Shown here: positions 53,005-60,670 of the stretch, piece after piece | Layout of the letters: every line of letters starts with the position of its first letter | How positions within the stretch are numbered: the first letter of the stretch is position 1 | NCBI GenBank assembly: GCA_910585815.1 | Contig: CAJUFJ010000003.1 | Location: forward strand, 18,286-82,285 | Reading direction: 5' to 3' | Source: an uncultured Oscillospiraceae bacterium | Lineage (GTDB): Bacteria; Bacillota; Clostridia; Oscillospirales; Oscillospiraceae | DNA: 64,000 bases | Position numbers and translations under genes: made by a program | Notes under the pieces: model-generated | What the model saw: the letters and a program-made list of their open reading frames with translations, nothing else | The model's database searches: none | Told to the model about the DNA's origin: nothing

Positions 53005-53340
53005 ATGAGAAACGCAATCTTTTTTACTCTGGTCATGCTCCCCCTGACTGCGCTGCTGATTTACCTGCTGGTCCTCATCATCCGGGCGCTGCGCAAGTAC
53101 ATAAAAAGCGCGCCCATCCGGGAGGAAAACAGGGCCGTCCGCGGCTCCCTGGCGGAAAAGCTGCGGGAGCACCGGGTCCGCTGTAAGATGACCCAGGAGT
53201 TTGTGGCCGAGGCGCTGGGCGTCAGCCGTCAGGCGGTGAGCAAATGGGAAAACGGCGCGTCGGACCCCTCTACCGCCAATTTGATCGCTTTGGCGAAGCT
53301 CTACGGGGTATCGCCGGAGGAGCTTCTGGAGGGACTGTAA
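53005..53340 (+). CDS. XRE regulator with N-terminal membrane segment
   Basis: A 111-residue protein: MRNAIFFTLVMLPLTALLIY as membrane anchor, then Cro/CI helix-turn-helix (residues about 50-110: MTQEFVAEALGVSRQAVSKW). GGAGGTGC precedes the ATG. The unusual order (anchor first) puts the DNA-binding domain in the cytosol. It has a terminator and therefore stands alone. Confidence 0.85.
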   Translation: MRNAIFFTLVMLPLTALLIYLLVLIIRALRKYIKSAPIREENRAVRGSLAEKLREHRVRCKMTQEFVAEALGVSRQAVSKWENGASDPSTANLIALAKLYGVSPEELLEGL

Positions 53341-53348
53341 CAGATTGA

Positions 53349-53387
53349 CAGGAGCGGCTTTGCGCCGCTCCTGCTTCCCTTTTTCTT
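53349..53387 (+). terminator. Terminator after the membrane XRE gene
   Basis: A 10-bp stem (53349-53358 with 53364-53373), loop of five bases and a T-rich tail. Confidence 0.85.
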
Positions 53388-53414
53388 GTTTTTTCTATCG
53401 GTTTATGTTATAAT
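53386..53414 (+). promoter_or_regulatory. Promoter of the 53.4-54.3 kb genes
   Basis: TTGTTT (53386-53391) and TATAAT (53409-53414) spaced by 17 bases, 23 bases before the ATG at 53438. Confidence 0.6.
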
Positions 53415-53437
53415 TCTGGCACTTGGGAGGCGAAAGG

Positions 53438-53863
53438 ATGAAAACTATTCAGGAGCTGGAGCAGTATCTGGAGGAGAACTGCTACAATTTTGACAGCATC
53501 ACCATCGGCCGCCACTACGCCTACGAGGGCCTGGTGGTGAAAAACTGCGCCCTGGGGTACTGTCTGTTCTCGTCGGAACGGGGCCATGAGACCCTGCTCA
53601 AAGCCTTCCAAACCGAGGAGGAGCTGGTAACCTACACCTTGTCCTACCTGGACAGGGACCCCTGGTACAAAGCCCACATCGTTGCGTTTACCTTTGACCA
53701 ACAGCAGATTCAAAAGGCGGAAAGTGAGTTAAAATGGATGAGAATCCGATACAAACGCAACGATATCCCATACCGCGCAGGACAGACCGCCTACCGAATC
53801 TTTGTGTACGGGCGGGATATCCTTCGTCTGGAGCAGTTTAAGCGACAGTACATGCAGCGCTAA
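53438..53863 (+). CDS. Unknown protein before the SUKH-like gene
   Basis: A 141-residue protein (MKTIQELEQYLEENCYNFDS to QFKRQYMQR), helical, aromatic and charged, with YAYEGLVVKNCALGYCLFSS near residue 30. No signal peptide or membrane segment and no family known to me. ATG at 53438 follows GAGGCGAAAGG; the frame is open upstream to 53423. It is 12 bases before the SUKH-like gene and thus may be part of its unit. Confidence 0.5.
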   Translation: MKTIQELEQYLEENCYNFDSITIGRHYAYEGLVVKNCALGYCLFSSERGHETLLKAFQTEEELVTYTLSYLDRDPWYKAHIVAFTFDQQQIQKAESELKWMRIRYKRNDIPYRAGQTAYRIFVYGRDILRLEQFKRQYMQR

Positions 53864-53875
53864 CGGGAGTCTTTT

Positions 53876-54253
53876 ATGGACATAATCAAGAAAATCAGGA
53901 AACTGTATCAGGGCAATATTCTGCTCCACCCACCGTATCTGGGAGAAAACACCGAGGAAATCCCGGAAAAACTCCTGTCCATTCTGCGCATCAGCAACGG
54001 GATTAGTGAGACGATAGTCCACCCCAAGTCCGGCGAAAAAATTGTGATTGAATGGATTATCTACCCCTATGAGATGATGGTGAGCGACACCGCTTTTTAT
54101 CGGACGGAATATCAAGTGGAGGGCATTGTATTTTCTGGTGACGGGGCCGGAAACCCCTATTTGCTCAAATCAAACGGGACGGTCACGCAGTTCGATGGAA
54201 TAGACGGCACGGAGACCGAAAAGGCGCATTCCCTTGAGGATTTTTTTGGCTGA
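53876..54253 (+). CDS. SMI1/KNR4 (SUKH)-like immunity protein
   Basis: A 125-residue protein. IPEKLLSILRISNGISETIV, EWIIYPYEMMV, GIVFSGDGAGNPYLLKSNG and SLEDFFG fit a short SUKH-fold domain, of the type found in immunity to contact-dependent toxins. It follows the unknown gene by 12 bases. It is not next to a toxin in this window. The lower G+C suggests transfer. Confidence 0.75.
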   Translation: MDIIKKIRKLYQGNILLHPPYLGENTEEIPEKLLSILRISNGISETIVHPKSGEKIVIEWIIYPYEMMVSDTAFYRTEYQVEGIVFSGDGAGNPYLLKSNGTVTQFDGIDGTETEKAHSLEDFFG

Positions 54254-54334
54254 ATTGGGGATTCATAAACTCTACGGAGCGTCGATTGCTTTTTCCTCAA
54301 AGACCTGTTACCCTGTCTTCAGGAGGTGGAACAC

Positions 54335-54913
54335 ATGGACCAGACCAAAACCGGCGGGCTCATCCGGGCCCTGCGCACCCAAAAGGGACTGACCCAGAAG
54401 GCCCTGGCCGAGGCCATCGGCGTGGGCGACAAGGCGGTCAGTAAGTGGGAGCGGGGCCTGGGGTGCCCCGATGTGTCCCTCCTTCCGGAACTATCACGGT
54501 TTTTGGGCGTCGGGCTGGAGGCCCTGCTCTCCGGAGCGTTGGACGCCAACGACCAGGAAAGAGGAAATATGAAAAAACTAAACTTCTACGTCTGCCCCGA
54601 CTGCGGCAACCTCATCACTGCCGCCACCGAGGTGGGCGTGTCCTGCTGCGGCAGGACGCTGCTCCCGCTGGAGCCCCAAAAGCCGGAGGAGCCGCTGTCG
54701 GTGGAGAAGATCGACGACAGCTGGTTTGTCTCCTCCTCCCACCCCATGACCAAGGACCACTACGTCTCCTTCGTGGCCCTGCTCACCGGAGACACCCTGT
54801 TCCTCCGCCGGCTCTACCCCGAGTGGGACCTGCAAACCCGCATCCCCGCCTTCGGCCACGGGATTCTGCTGTGGTACTGCACCAAACATGGGCTGTTTCG
54901 TCAACTGTTGTAA
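54335..54913 (+). CDS. XRE regulator with zinc-ribbon / desulfoferrodoxin-like tail
   Basis: A 192-residue protein: helix-turn-helix (residues 5-65: LTQKALAEAIGVGDKAVSKW) joined to a domain beginning NFYVCPDCGNLITAATEVGV with CCG, followed by a segment (SSSHPMTKDHYVSFVALLTG, CTKHG) similar to the desulfoferrodoxin / neelaredoxin fold. Two or more Cys and His residues could bind iron or zinc. ATG at 54335 has AGGAGG 8 bases before. Function is inferred as redox or metal sensing. Confidence 0.75.
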   Translation: MDQTKTGGLIRALRTQKGLTQKALAEAIGVGDKAVSKWERGLGCPDVSLLPELSRFLGVGLEALLSGALDANDQERGNMKKLNFYVCPDCGNLITAATEVGVSCCGRTLLPLEPQKPEEPLSVEKIDDSWFVSSSHPMTKDHYVSFVALLTGDTLFLRRLYPEWDLQTRIPAFGHGILLWYCTKHGLFRQLL

Positions 54914-54934
54914 TTTTAGTAAGAGGTGACTGTA

Positions 54935-55279
54935 TTGGAACTGGACGATGTATTGGTGATTGCCCTGGTTCTATTCAATCTCCTGCTCTCGATTCATCGA
55001 ATCAGACAGCGGAATTTACAAACCAAATCAGAGGGAGAGCCATTCCTGAAAGAACATGTCCAGCTCCAGTCGAAGTCTAAACAGGGCTGGCTTAACAAAT
55101 GGATCACAGAGGTCCTGTATCTCCATTTTCAGGTTCTCGACCGCGATGCCGTTTTGACCTGTAAAGTTTCGCAAAATGTGTGGGACCAATTTCAAAAAGG
55201 AGATCAGGGTCTTCTCTCCCATCAGGGAGGAATCTTTGTCTCTTTTACACGGGATTTTGACGGTAAAATTATAACCTGA
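54935..55279 (+). CDS. DUF2500-like membrane protein (first copy)
   Basis: A 114-residue protein from TTG 54935 (GAGGTGA before it), with one N-terminal membrane segment (VLVIALVLFNLLLSIHRI) and a soluble domain ending VLTCKVSQNVWDQFQKGDQG and LLSHQGGIFVSFTRDFDGK, the DUF2500 pattern. It is a paralogue of the next gene (55352). The frame is open nine bases upstream. Role unknown. Confidence 0.65.
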   Translation: MELDDVLVIALVLFNLLLSIHRIRQRNLQTKSEGEPFLKEHVQLQSKSKQGWLNKWITEVLYLHFQVLDRDAVLTCKVSQNVWDQFQKGDQGLLSHQGGIFVSFTRDFDGKIIT

Positions 55280-55351
55280 CTACGTACCGGTTAAGTTTTA
55301 TCAAATTGCGATGTGACAGCACTCACAGGTATTATCAAGGAGGAATTAAAT

Positions 55352-55714
55352 TTGGAATTTTCCATTTTCTTGATATTTACTGCAATTATTTGTACTCCCA
55401 TCTTTCTGTTTGGTCATCGCATGGACAACCTGCACGACAAATCAAAGGGTGAACCGGTTTTGACCGAAAAAGCCCGGCTGCACGCAAAGGAAGAATATGG
55501 AAAATATGGCGGTATAAAATACCTCAATTTTTATATCCCTGAAAGGGATACCGTTGTTGTGTGCAAAGTCCCAGATAATATTTGGACATATCTTCCAAAA
55601 GGAGATTGGGGTATGCTTTGTCATCAAGGCGGAACCTTTTTCTCCTTTACACGGGACTGTAACGGAGAAGTCATAACCGCCAATACCATACACGGCAACA
55701 GCCTGAATGAATAA
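55352..55714 (+). CDS. DUF2500-like membrane protein (second copy)
   Basis: A 120-residue paralogue of the gene at 54935: one membrane segment (FSIFLIFTAIICTPIFLFGH), then VVVCKVPDNIWTYLPKGDWG and MLCHQGGTFFSFTRDCNGE. The TTG start has AAGGAGG 7 bases before. The two differ strongly except in the last 50 residues, so the duplication is old. It is 12 bases before tcdA. Confidence 0.65.
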   Translation: MEFSIFLIFTAIICTPIFLFGHRMDNLHDKSKGEPVLTEKARLHAKEEYGKYGGIKYLNFYIPERDTVVVCKVPDNIWTYLPKGDWGMLCHQGGTFFSFTRDCNGEVITANTIHGNSLNE

Positions 55715-55726
55715 AGGAGAGCTACC

Positions 55727-56470
55727 ATGTCCGACCAATTCATCCGCACCCGCCTGCTGGTGGGAGACGCGCCGTTGGAGCGGCTGCAAAACGCCAAGGT
55801 CGCCGTTTTCGGCGTGGGGGGCGTAGGGGGCTACGCCGTTGAGGCACTGGCACGGTCAGGTGTAGGTACTTTACACCTCTACGACGACGATACCGTCTCC
55901 GAGAGCAACCTGAACCGGCAGCTCGCCGCCCTCCACTCCACCATCGGCCAGCCCAAGGCGGAGGTGATGGCCCGGCGAGTCCGGGACATCAACCCCACCT
56001 GTCAGGTGGAGGCCATCCGCCTGTTTTACCTCCCCCAGAACGCGGATCAGGTGGATTTATCCCCATACGACTACGTGGTGGACTGCATAGACACGGTAGC
56101 CGCCAAGCTGGAGCTAGTGACAAGGTGTAACGCCTTACAGGCAAAAATCATCTCCGCCATGGGCACCGGCAACAAATTTGACCCCTCCGCCCTGGTGGTC
56201 ACCGACATCTCCAAGACCCAGGGCTGTCCCCTGGCCCGCACCATGCGCAAGGAGCTGCGGAAACGGGGCATTCACCATTTGAAGGTGGTCTACTCCACCG
56301 AGCTGCCCGCCCCTCCCCTGCGCTCTGCGGACTACGAGCCGCCGCAGACCACCGAAACCCGCCCCGGCTCCGCCGCCCGGCGGGACACTCCGGGCTCCAC
56401 CCCCTTCGTCCCCGCCGCTGCCGGCCTGCTGCTGGCCTCGACAGTCGTGCGGGAGATAGGCGGATTTTGA
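55727..56470 (+). CDS. tcdA: tRNA threonylcarbamoyladenosine dehydratase
   Basis: A 247-residue E1-like (ThiF) enzyme that cyclises t6A to ct6A in tRNA using ATP. AVFGVGGVGGYAVEALARSG near residue 28 is the nucleotide loop, then DDTVSESNLNRQLAALHSTI and DYVVDCIDTVAAKLELV. This is TcdA (CsdL). AAAGGAGAG is before the ATG. A terminator follows. Confidence 0.92.
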   Translation: MSDQFIRTRLLVGDAPLERLQNAKVAVFGVGGVGGYAVEALARSGVGTLHLYDDDTVSESNLNRQLAALHSTIGQPKAEVMARRVRDINPTCQVEAIRLFYLPQNADQVDLSPYDYVVDCIDTVAAKLELVTRCNALQAKIISAMGTGNKFDPSALVVTDISKTQGCPLARTMRKELRKRGIHHLKVVYSTELPAPPLRSADYEPPQTTETRPGSAARRDTPGSTPFVPAAAGLLLASTVVREIGGF

Positions 56471-56476
56471 GCAAAT

Positions 56477-56518
56477 CAAACCGTGCCGGTCGCTGACTGG
56501 CACGGTTTGTATGTTTTT
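56477..56518 (+). terminator. Terminator after tcdA
   Basis: A 10-bp perfect stem (56478-56487 with 56499-56508), loop of 11 bases and a GTATGTTTTT tail. Confidence 0.85.
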
Positions 56519-56557
56519 CGCCTTTTTCGGAGATACTAGCCCCGTTTTAGAGGAGGG

Positions 56558-56743
56558 ATGATTTTGAGCCTCATTGCCTGCACCGACCCCTGCGTCTATC
56601 AGAAGGAGGGCTACTGCTCCCTGTCCCGGGCGGCCTCCGCCGGGGAGCCGGGGCAGTCCAGGTGCATCAACTTTGTACCAACCCAGCCCCTACAGCAGCG
56701 CGGCCATAGCCTCCCGGATGTTGGCCACCCGGATCAGCTCTAA
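56558..56743 (+). CDS. Small Cys-rich protein overlapping radA
   Basis: A 61-residue frame with six residues of context similar to small conserved proteins (CTDPCVYQKEGYCSLSRAAS then SRCINFVP), four cysteines that could hold a metal. It is convergent with radA and overlaps its last 54 bases. The likely true end is soon after NFVP, so the tail may be a read-through of a changed stop. A GAGGAGG site lies close before the start; a TTG at 56564 is an alternative. Confidence 0.5.
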   Translation: MILSLIACTDPCVYQKEGYCSLSRAASAGEPGQSRCINFVPTQPLQQRGHSLPDVGHPDQL

Positions 56744-58060
56744 CCCCTCGGGGACCGCCAGCTTGCCCTGGGCGCGCTTTGGAATCATGCACTTTGTAAA
56801 GCCTAAACGCTTTACCTCTGCCAGCCGCTGGCCCAGGGCGCTGGCCGCCCGGAGTTCGCCGGTAAGGCCCACCTCCCCGATGGCGGCCAGGTCGTTGGGG
56901 ACGGGCCTGTCCCGAAAGCTGGATGCCAGAGCCAGAATGGCGGCCAGATCGGCGGCGGGCTCCTCCAGATACAGCCCGCCAATCACGTTGACATACGCGT
57001 CGCAGCCGCCCACCATCAGGCCGCCCCGCTTCTCCAGAACGGCCAGCAGCAGCATGGAGCGGCTGTAGTCAAAGCCGTTGCTCACCCGCCGGGGGTTGCC
57101 CAGGCTGGAGGGCACCACCAGGGCCTGAATCTCCGCCAGCACCGGCCGCACCCCCTCCATCACGCAGGTGACACAGGTGCCGGGGGAGTCGGTAGGCCGG
57201 CCGGCCAGCATGGCTTCGGAGGGGTTGGGCACCTCCGTGAGTCCCACATCCTCCATCTCAAAGACGCCGATCTCGTTGGTGGCACCGAAGCGGTTTTTGG
57301 CCGCCCGGAGGATGCGGTAGGCCATGTGCCGCTCCCCCTCGAAATAGAGGACGCAGTCCACCATATGCTCCAGCACCTTGGGCCCGGCGATGGACCCCTC
57401 CTTGTTCACATGTCCGATGACAAAAACGGTAATATTCTCCCCCTTGGCCAGCTGCATCAGTGTCAAGGTACATTCCTTTACCTGGCTTACGCTGCCTGGG
57501 GCGGAGGTCACATCCCCGTGGTACAGGGTCTGGATGGAGTCCACAATGAGCACGTCGGGCTGGAGCTGGTGAACGGCGTCCACCAGGTTCTCCAGGTTGG
57601 TCTCCGCCAGCAGGTAGAGCCCCTCTCCCCGCACTCTCAGCCGCTCCGCCCGCAGCTTGATCTGCCGCTCCGACTCCTCCCCCGATACATACAGCACCTT
57701 GGCGAAGCGGCACAGATTGTCGCAGATTTGCAGCATCAGGGTGGACTTGCCGATGCCCGGCGCGCCGCCCACCAGCACCAAGGAACCCTTTACCGCTCCC
57801 CCGCCCAGCACCCGGTCCAGCTCCCCCATGCCGGTGGCAAAGCGCAGTTCGTCGGTGGTCTCCACCTCCTTCATGGGCCGGGGGCGGTTGATGGCCACCC
57901 CGGTTACGGAGCCCCCCTTCACCGGCCCGGACCGCTTGGCGGGCTTCTCCGCCGGCTGCTCCACAATGGTGTTCCACGCCCTGCACGCCGGGCACTGCCC
58001 CGCCCACTTGGGCAGCTCGTTGCCGCAGTCGGTGCAGTAAAATAAAGTCTTAGCTTTCAT
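56690..58060 (-). CDS. radA: DNA repair protein RadA
   Basis: A 456-residue RecA-like branch-migration helicase. A zinc finger (CTDCGNELPKWAGQCPAC) at residues 9-26, Walker A GAPGIGKSTLML near residue 98, the KNRFG motif (AAKNRFGATNEIGVFEM) near residue 255, and a Lon-like C-terminal domain (residues 290-456, FDYSRSMLLLAVLEKRGGLM). A second, silent-site-diverged copy of its first 22 codons lies at 58704-58772, upstream, with a gene in between. ACAAAGGAGAAC precedes the ATG. See the finding on the duplicated start. Confidence 0.95.
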   Translation of the reverse strand: MKAKTLFYCTDCGNELPKWAGQCPACRAWNTIVEQPAEKPAKRSGPVKGGSVTGVAINRPRPMKEVETTDELRFATGMGELDRVLGGGAVKGSLVLVGGAPGIGKSTLMLQICDNLCRFAKVLYVSGEESERQIKLRAERLRVRGEGLYLLAETNLENLVDAVHQLQPDVLIVDSIQTLYHGDVTSAPGSVSQVKECTLTLMQLAKGENITVFVIGHVNKEGSIAGPKVLEHMVDCVLYFEGERHMAYRILRAAKNRFGATNEIGVFEMEDVGLTEVPNPSEAMLAGRPTDSPGTCVTCVMEGVRPVLAEIQALVVPSSLGNPRRVSNGFDYSRSMLLLAVLEKRGGLMVGGCDAYVNVIGGLYLEEPAADLAAILALASSFRDRPVPNDLAAIGEVGLTGELRAASALGQRLAEVKRLGFTKCMIPKRAQGKLAVPEGLELIRVANIREAMAALL

Positions 58061-58074
58061 ATGTTCTCCTTTGT

Positions 58075-58680
58075 TCAGAGCAACTTTTTGTTGTTTTCGC
58101 CCACTGCTTCGATCAGCCGGCCTTTTTCAAACACAGCAATTGTACCCACTGGAAAGTGCAGGATACTGATGGCCTGCTCGCAGAACCGGCGCAGCTGGTA
58201 GGTATACGCCTTGGCATAGTCCTCCAAGCTAGACGGCCCACTGAAGAAAACGGACGTGCAGGTCCAGCCGGAATCGCCGTTTTCTGGAGCGGTGTCTCGA
58301 ATCATGTAGATTCTGTCCGCGCTCAGCGCCCCTGTCTCAACAATCAGCGTATCCTGAAAGGTTGTTTCCAACGGTTGAATCCCCGCATGGCTGATTGCTT
58401 TAGACTGCTCCTTAAAGTAGGTCAGTGCCAGGGACAAGTCCGGGGTACTGTCTTCAAAGGGATTTTTAGTATAATCCAGAGCGAAAAGTTGGTATTGTCC
58501 CTCTTTTTCCACCACACGAAAGTAGTTCCATCCAATTTGGAGCAGTTCTCCGTCCCGCAATACGTTGTATTGTTCCTCCTGATTGCGGATGATTCGGGCC
58601 AGGAATTCCGCCGCTGTGCTCAAAGCCGCATCGGCCAAAAAGAAATACTCCTTATGGCCAATCTGATATTGGTACCGCAT
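58075..58680 (-). CDS. Unknown protein inserted in front of radA
   Basis: A 201-residue protein from ATG 58680 (AAGGGGAC before it), with LARIIRNQEEQYNVLRDGEL, PLETTFQDTLIVETGALSAD and SGWTCTSVFFSGPSSLEDYA. It has no signal peptide and no family that I recognise; its look is of a soluble immunity-like protein. The start lies 23 bases downstream of the end of a 22-codon radA duplicate, and its stop is 14 bases before the real radA start. This makes it a clear insert. Confidence 0.65.
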   Translation of the reverse strand: MRYQYQIGHKEYFFLADAALSTAAEFLARIIRNQEEQYNVLRDGELLQIGWNYFRVVEKEGQYQLFALDYTKNPFEDSTPDLSLALTYFKEQSKAISHAGIQPLETTFQDTLIVETGALSADRIYMIRDTAPENGDSGWTCTSVFFSGPSSLEDYAKAYTYQLRRFCEQAISILHFPVGTIAVFEKGRLIEAVGENNKKLL

Positions 58681-58703
58681 ATTTTGTCCCCTTCTCTTTT
58701 GCT

Positions 58704-58772
58704 TTACTGGCCCGCCCACTTGGGCAGCTCGTTGCCGCAGTCAGTGCAGTAAAATAGGGTTTTTGCCTTCAT
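58704..58772 (-). pseudogene. Duplicate of the radA start, truncated
   Basis: From ATG 58772 the reverse strand reads MKAKTLFYCTDCGNELPKWA, then G, Q and TAA, identical to RadA residues 1-22. Seven of the 22 codons differ from radA, all silently, and the ribosome site ACAAAGGAGAACA is shared. This is a fragment left or brought in when the gene at 58075 inserted. It could still be translated to a short peptide with a single CxxC, but nothing shows that it is useful. Confidence 0.85.
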
Positions 58773-58807
58773 GGATCTGTTCTCCTTTGTGTGACGGTTA
58801 TAGTATT

Positions 58808-59266
58808 TCAAACACGCTTTTTCATCACATCATAGCATAAAAAGTCATGGTTATCGGTGGGAAGCATGTGGTAGCTGACCGCCTCATATCCCCGTTTCAG
58901 ATACATCCCTTTCGCCGGGAACGAGGCAGCCAGAACAATCTCGGAGGCCTGACCGGAGACCGTTTTCTCTGCATAATCAAGCATTTCCGTGCCATACCCT
59001 TTTCCCTGAAACGCAGGCAAAACAAATAACCGGCATATCTCATTCCCCGATACCGTAACAGTGCCTACAACATTCCCCGCTGCGTCCTGACAGAGAAACA
59101 CCTGATTCTGTTCAATATCATGGACAATATTGGCCTCGCTGTGATGCTTAAGGAAAAAATCCACCGCTCCCCTGGGGTAATAATGGGGATATACCTCAGA
59201 TATTGTGCTTTCAACAACATATTTTACCGTGTTCAGATCGGACAGGACCGCTTGTCTCAGGCACAT
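58808..59266 (-). CDS. GNAT-family N-acetyltransferase
   Basis: A 152-residue acetyltransferase: MCLRQAVLSDLNTVKYVVES, then VSGNEICRLFVLPAFQGKGY (acetyl-CoA site, Q-x-x-G-x-G-like), GTEMLDYAEKTVSG and YLKRGYEAVSYHM. Substrate unknown. A weak GGTGAAC ribosome site precedes the ATG. It lies between cwlD and the radA duplicate. Confidence 0.85.
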   Translation of the reverse strand: MCLRQAVLSDLNTVKYVVESTISEVYPHYYPRGAVDFFLKHHSEANIVHDIEQNQVFLCQDAAGNVVGTVTVSGNEICRLFVLPAFQGKGYGTEMLDYAEKTVSGQASEIVLAASFPAKGMYLKRGYEAVSYHMLPTDNHDFLCYDVMKKRV

Positions 59267-59325
59267 TTTTGTTCACCGCCGCCGTCTCATTTTCAGCCTG
59301 ATTTTACCACAAACAGCGCCCGGAT

Positions 59326-60024
59326 TCAAGGGGCAGTCAGCCATGCGGCGGCGATGACGGCGGACAGCCTGCGCTGGTAGTCCTCGTCCCGAAGCATGGC
59401 TTCCTCCTCCGGGTTGGTGAGAAATCCACACTCGATGAGGATGGCGGGACAGGTGACGTGATTCATTATGTAAACTGTATCGGGAATCTGCTTTACAGCC
59501 CGCTCATTTTCAGGCTGTAGGGCGGCTTTTATGCTGTTCTGGAAGTGCTCCGCCAGCTCCTGAGACCCCTCGGTGGGGGCGTAAAAGACGTGGGTCCCGT
59601 GGTAGCGGCTGCCGGGGTAGGTGTTCTGGTGGATGCTGAGCAGGGTCCCCCCCTCCACCGCCTCAACGGCCGCCACCCGGTTCTTCAGATCGGACCGCTT
59701 TTTCTCCCGCAGGGTGCCGGCGCCGCTGTCATGGAGGGAAACGTCTTCCTCCCGGAGCAGGATGGGGTCCACCCCGTACAGGCCCAGCACATCCCGCAGC
59801 TTGAGCACGATAGCCAGGTTGATTTTGCTCTCCGGGACGCCGGTAATGGACACCGCCCCCCCGTCCTCCCCGCCGTGGCCGGCGTCCAACACCAGCGGGC
59901 CGGTCCGCTGAACGGCCGACGGCTCCATGGCCGGCTCCACCAGGCTGTTCAGCCGGCCCAGGGCCAGCGCCAGCAGCACCACTGTGCCAATGAGCGCCCC
60001 GGCCAGCAGGATACCTTTTTTCAA
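59326..60024 (-). CDS. cwlD: N-acetylmuramoyl-L-alanine amidase, CwlD-like
   Basis: A 232-residue amidase_3: one N-terminal membrane segment (ILLAGALIGTVVLLALAL) and catalytic zinc residues in LDAGHGGEDGGAVS near residue 48, ESKINLAIVLKL and the Glu in ILIECGFLTNPEEEAML at the end. CwlD helps make muramic lactam in spore cortex, which the SleB-like enzymes need. The TTG start at 60024 has GGAGG about 9 bases before; GTG 60033 overlaps that site. Confidence 0.85.
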   Translation of the reverse strand: MKKGILLAGALIGTVVLLALALGRLNSLVEPAMEPSAVQRTGPLVLDAGHGGEDGGAVSITGVPESKINLAIVLKLRDVLGLYGVDPILLREEDVSLHDSGAGTLREKKRSDLKNRVAAVEAVEGGTLLSIHQNTYPGSRYHGTHVFYAPTEGSQELAEHFQNSIKAALQPENERAVKQIPDTVYIMNHVTCPAILIECGFLTNPEEEAMLRDEDYQRRLSAVIAAAWLTAP

Positions 60025-60172
60025 TACGACCACCTCCTCCCTATCCTATGGGCGCCGACTTGTCCCCTATGCGTGTACCCATCGGCCGCCGAACTCATAG
60101 AATGGACTGAGGGGGATGCTGTGCGCTCCCCGCGCCCGTCCTCCTTGGATTGAATGAAGGAGGGAATTTCCC

Positions 60173-60670
60173 TTGTTTATGGAAAATAATACCGGTTCCC
60201 GGTCCGCTGCCGCGCAAAACGGGGCGCAGACCACCCCGGCCAGCTGCCCGGAGCCCAACGGCACCCTGCCGTCCTGCGCGGGGCTGGCGGTGCCCTATGT
60301 GCCCTTCCAGCAGAATAACCCGCAGAAATACGCTCAGACCGAGGCCCTGAGCAACGGCACCCTGTTCCCCGGCCTGAACCTGCCCTTCCGCCTGGCGGTG
60401 GAGGGCTCCACCCTGCCCGCCACCCCCCTGGCCGAGCTCCAGGCCCTGGAGTTTGTGGTGCTGGAGCTCAACCTCTACCTGGACACCCACCGGGACGACA
60501 CCGAGGCCTTTGCCCTGTTTAAGCAGTTCTCCGCCATGGAGAAGGCGGCCAAAGCGGCCTATGAGTCCAAATACGGCCCCATCACCAAGGAGACCGCCGC
60601 CGCCGCTGACAGCTACCAGTGGCTGTCCGACCCCTGGCCCTGGAATTTTGCGCAGAATGAGGTGAAGTAA
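60173..60670 (+). CDS. Fused CotJA-CotJB spore coat protein
   Basis: A 165-residue protein in which a CotJA-like part (LAVPYVPFQQNNPQKYAQTE, then ALSNGTLFPGLNLPF, residues 44-81) is joined to a CotJB part (LAELQALEFVVLELNLYLDT, then FALFKQFSAMEKAAKAAYES, residues 90-165). In Bacillus these are separate proteins of the spore coat. The TTG start at 60173 has AAGGAGGG before it. The 3' end touches cotJC (no gap). Confidence 0.8.
   Translation: MFMENNTGSRSAAAQNGAQTTPASCPEPNGTLPSCAGLAVPYVPFQQNNPQKYAQTEALSNGTLFPGLNLPFRLAVEGSTLPATPLAELQALEFVVLELNLYLDTHRDDTEAFALFKQFSAMEKAAKAAYESKYGPITKETAAAADSYQWLSDPWPWNFAQNEVK

Noticed and set aside
58704..58772. A real small RadA-like peptide gene
   Set aside because: Identity with RadA residues 1-22 and sudden TAA mark it as a fragment; kept as a pseudogene and in findings.
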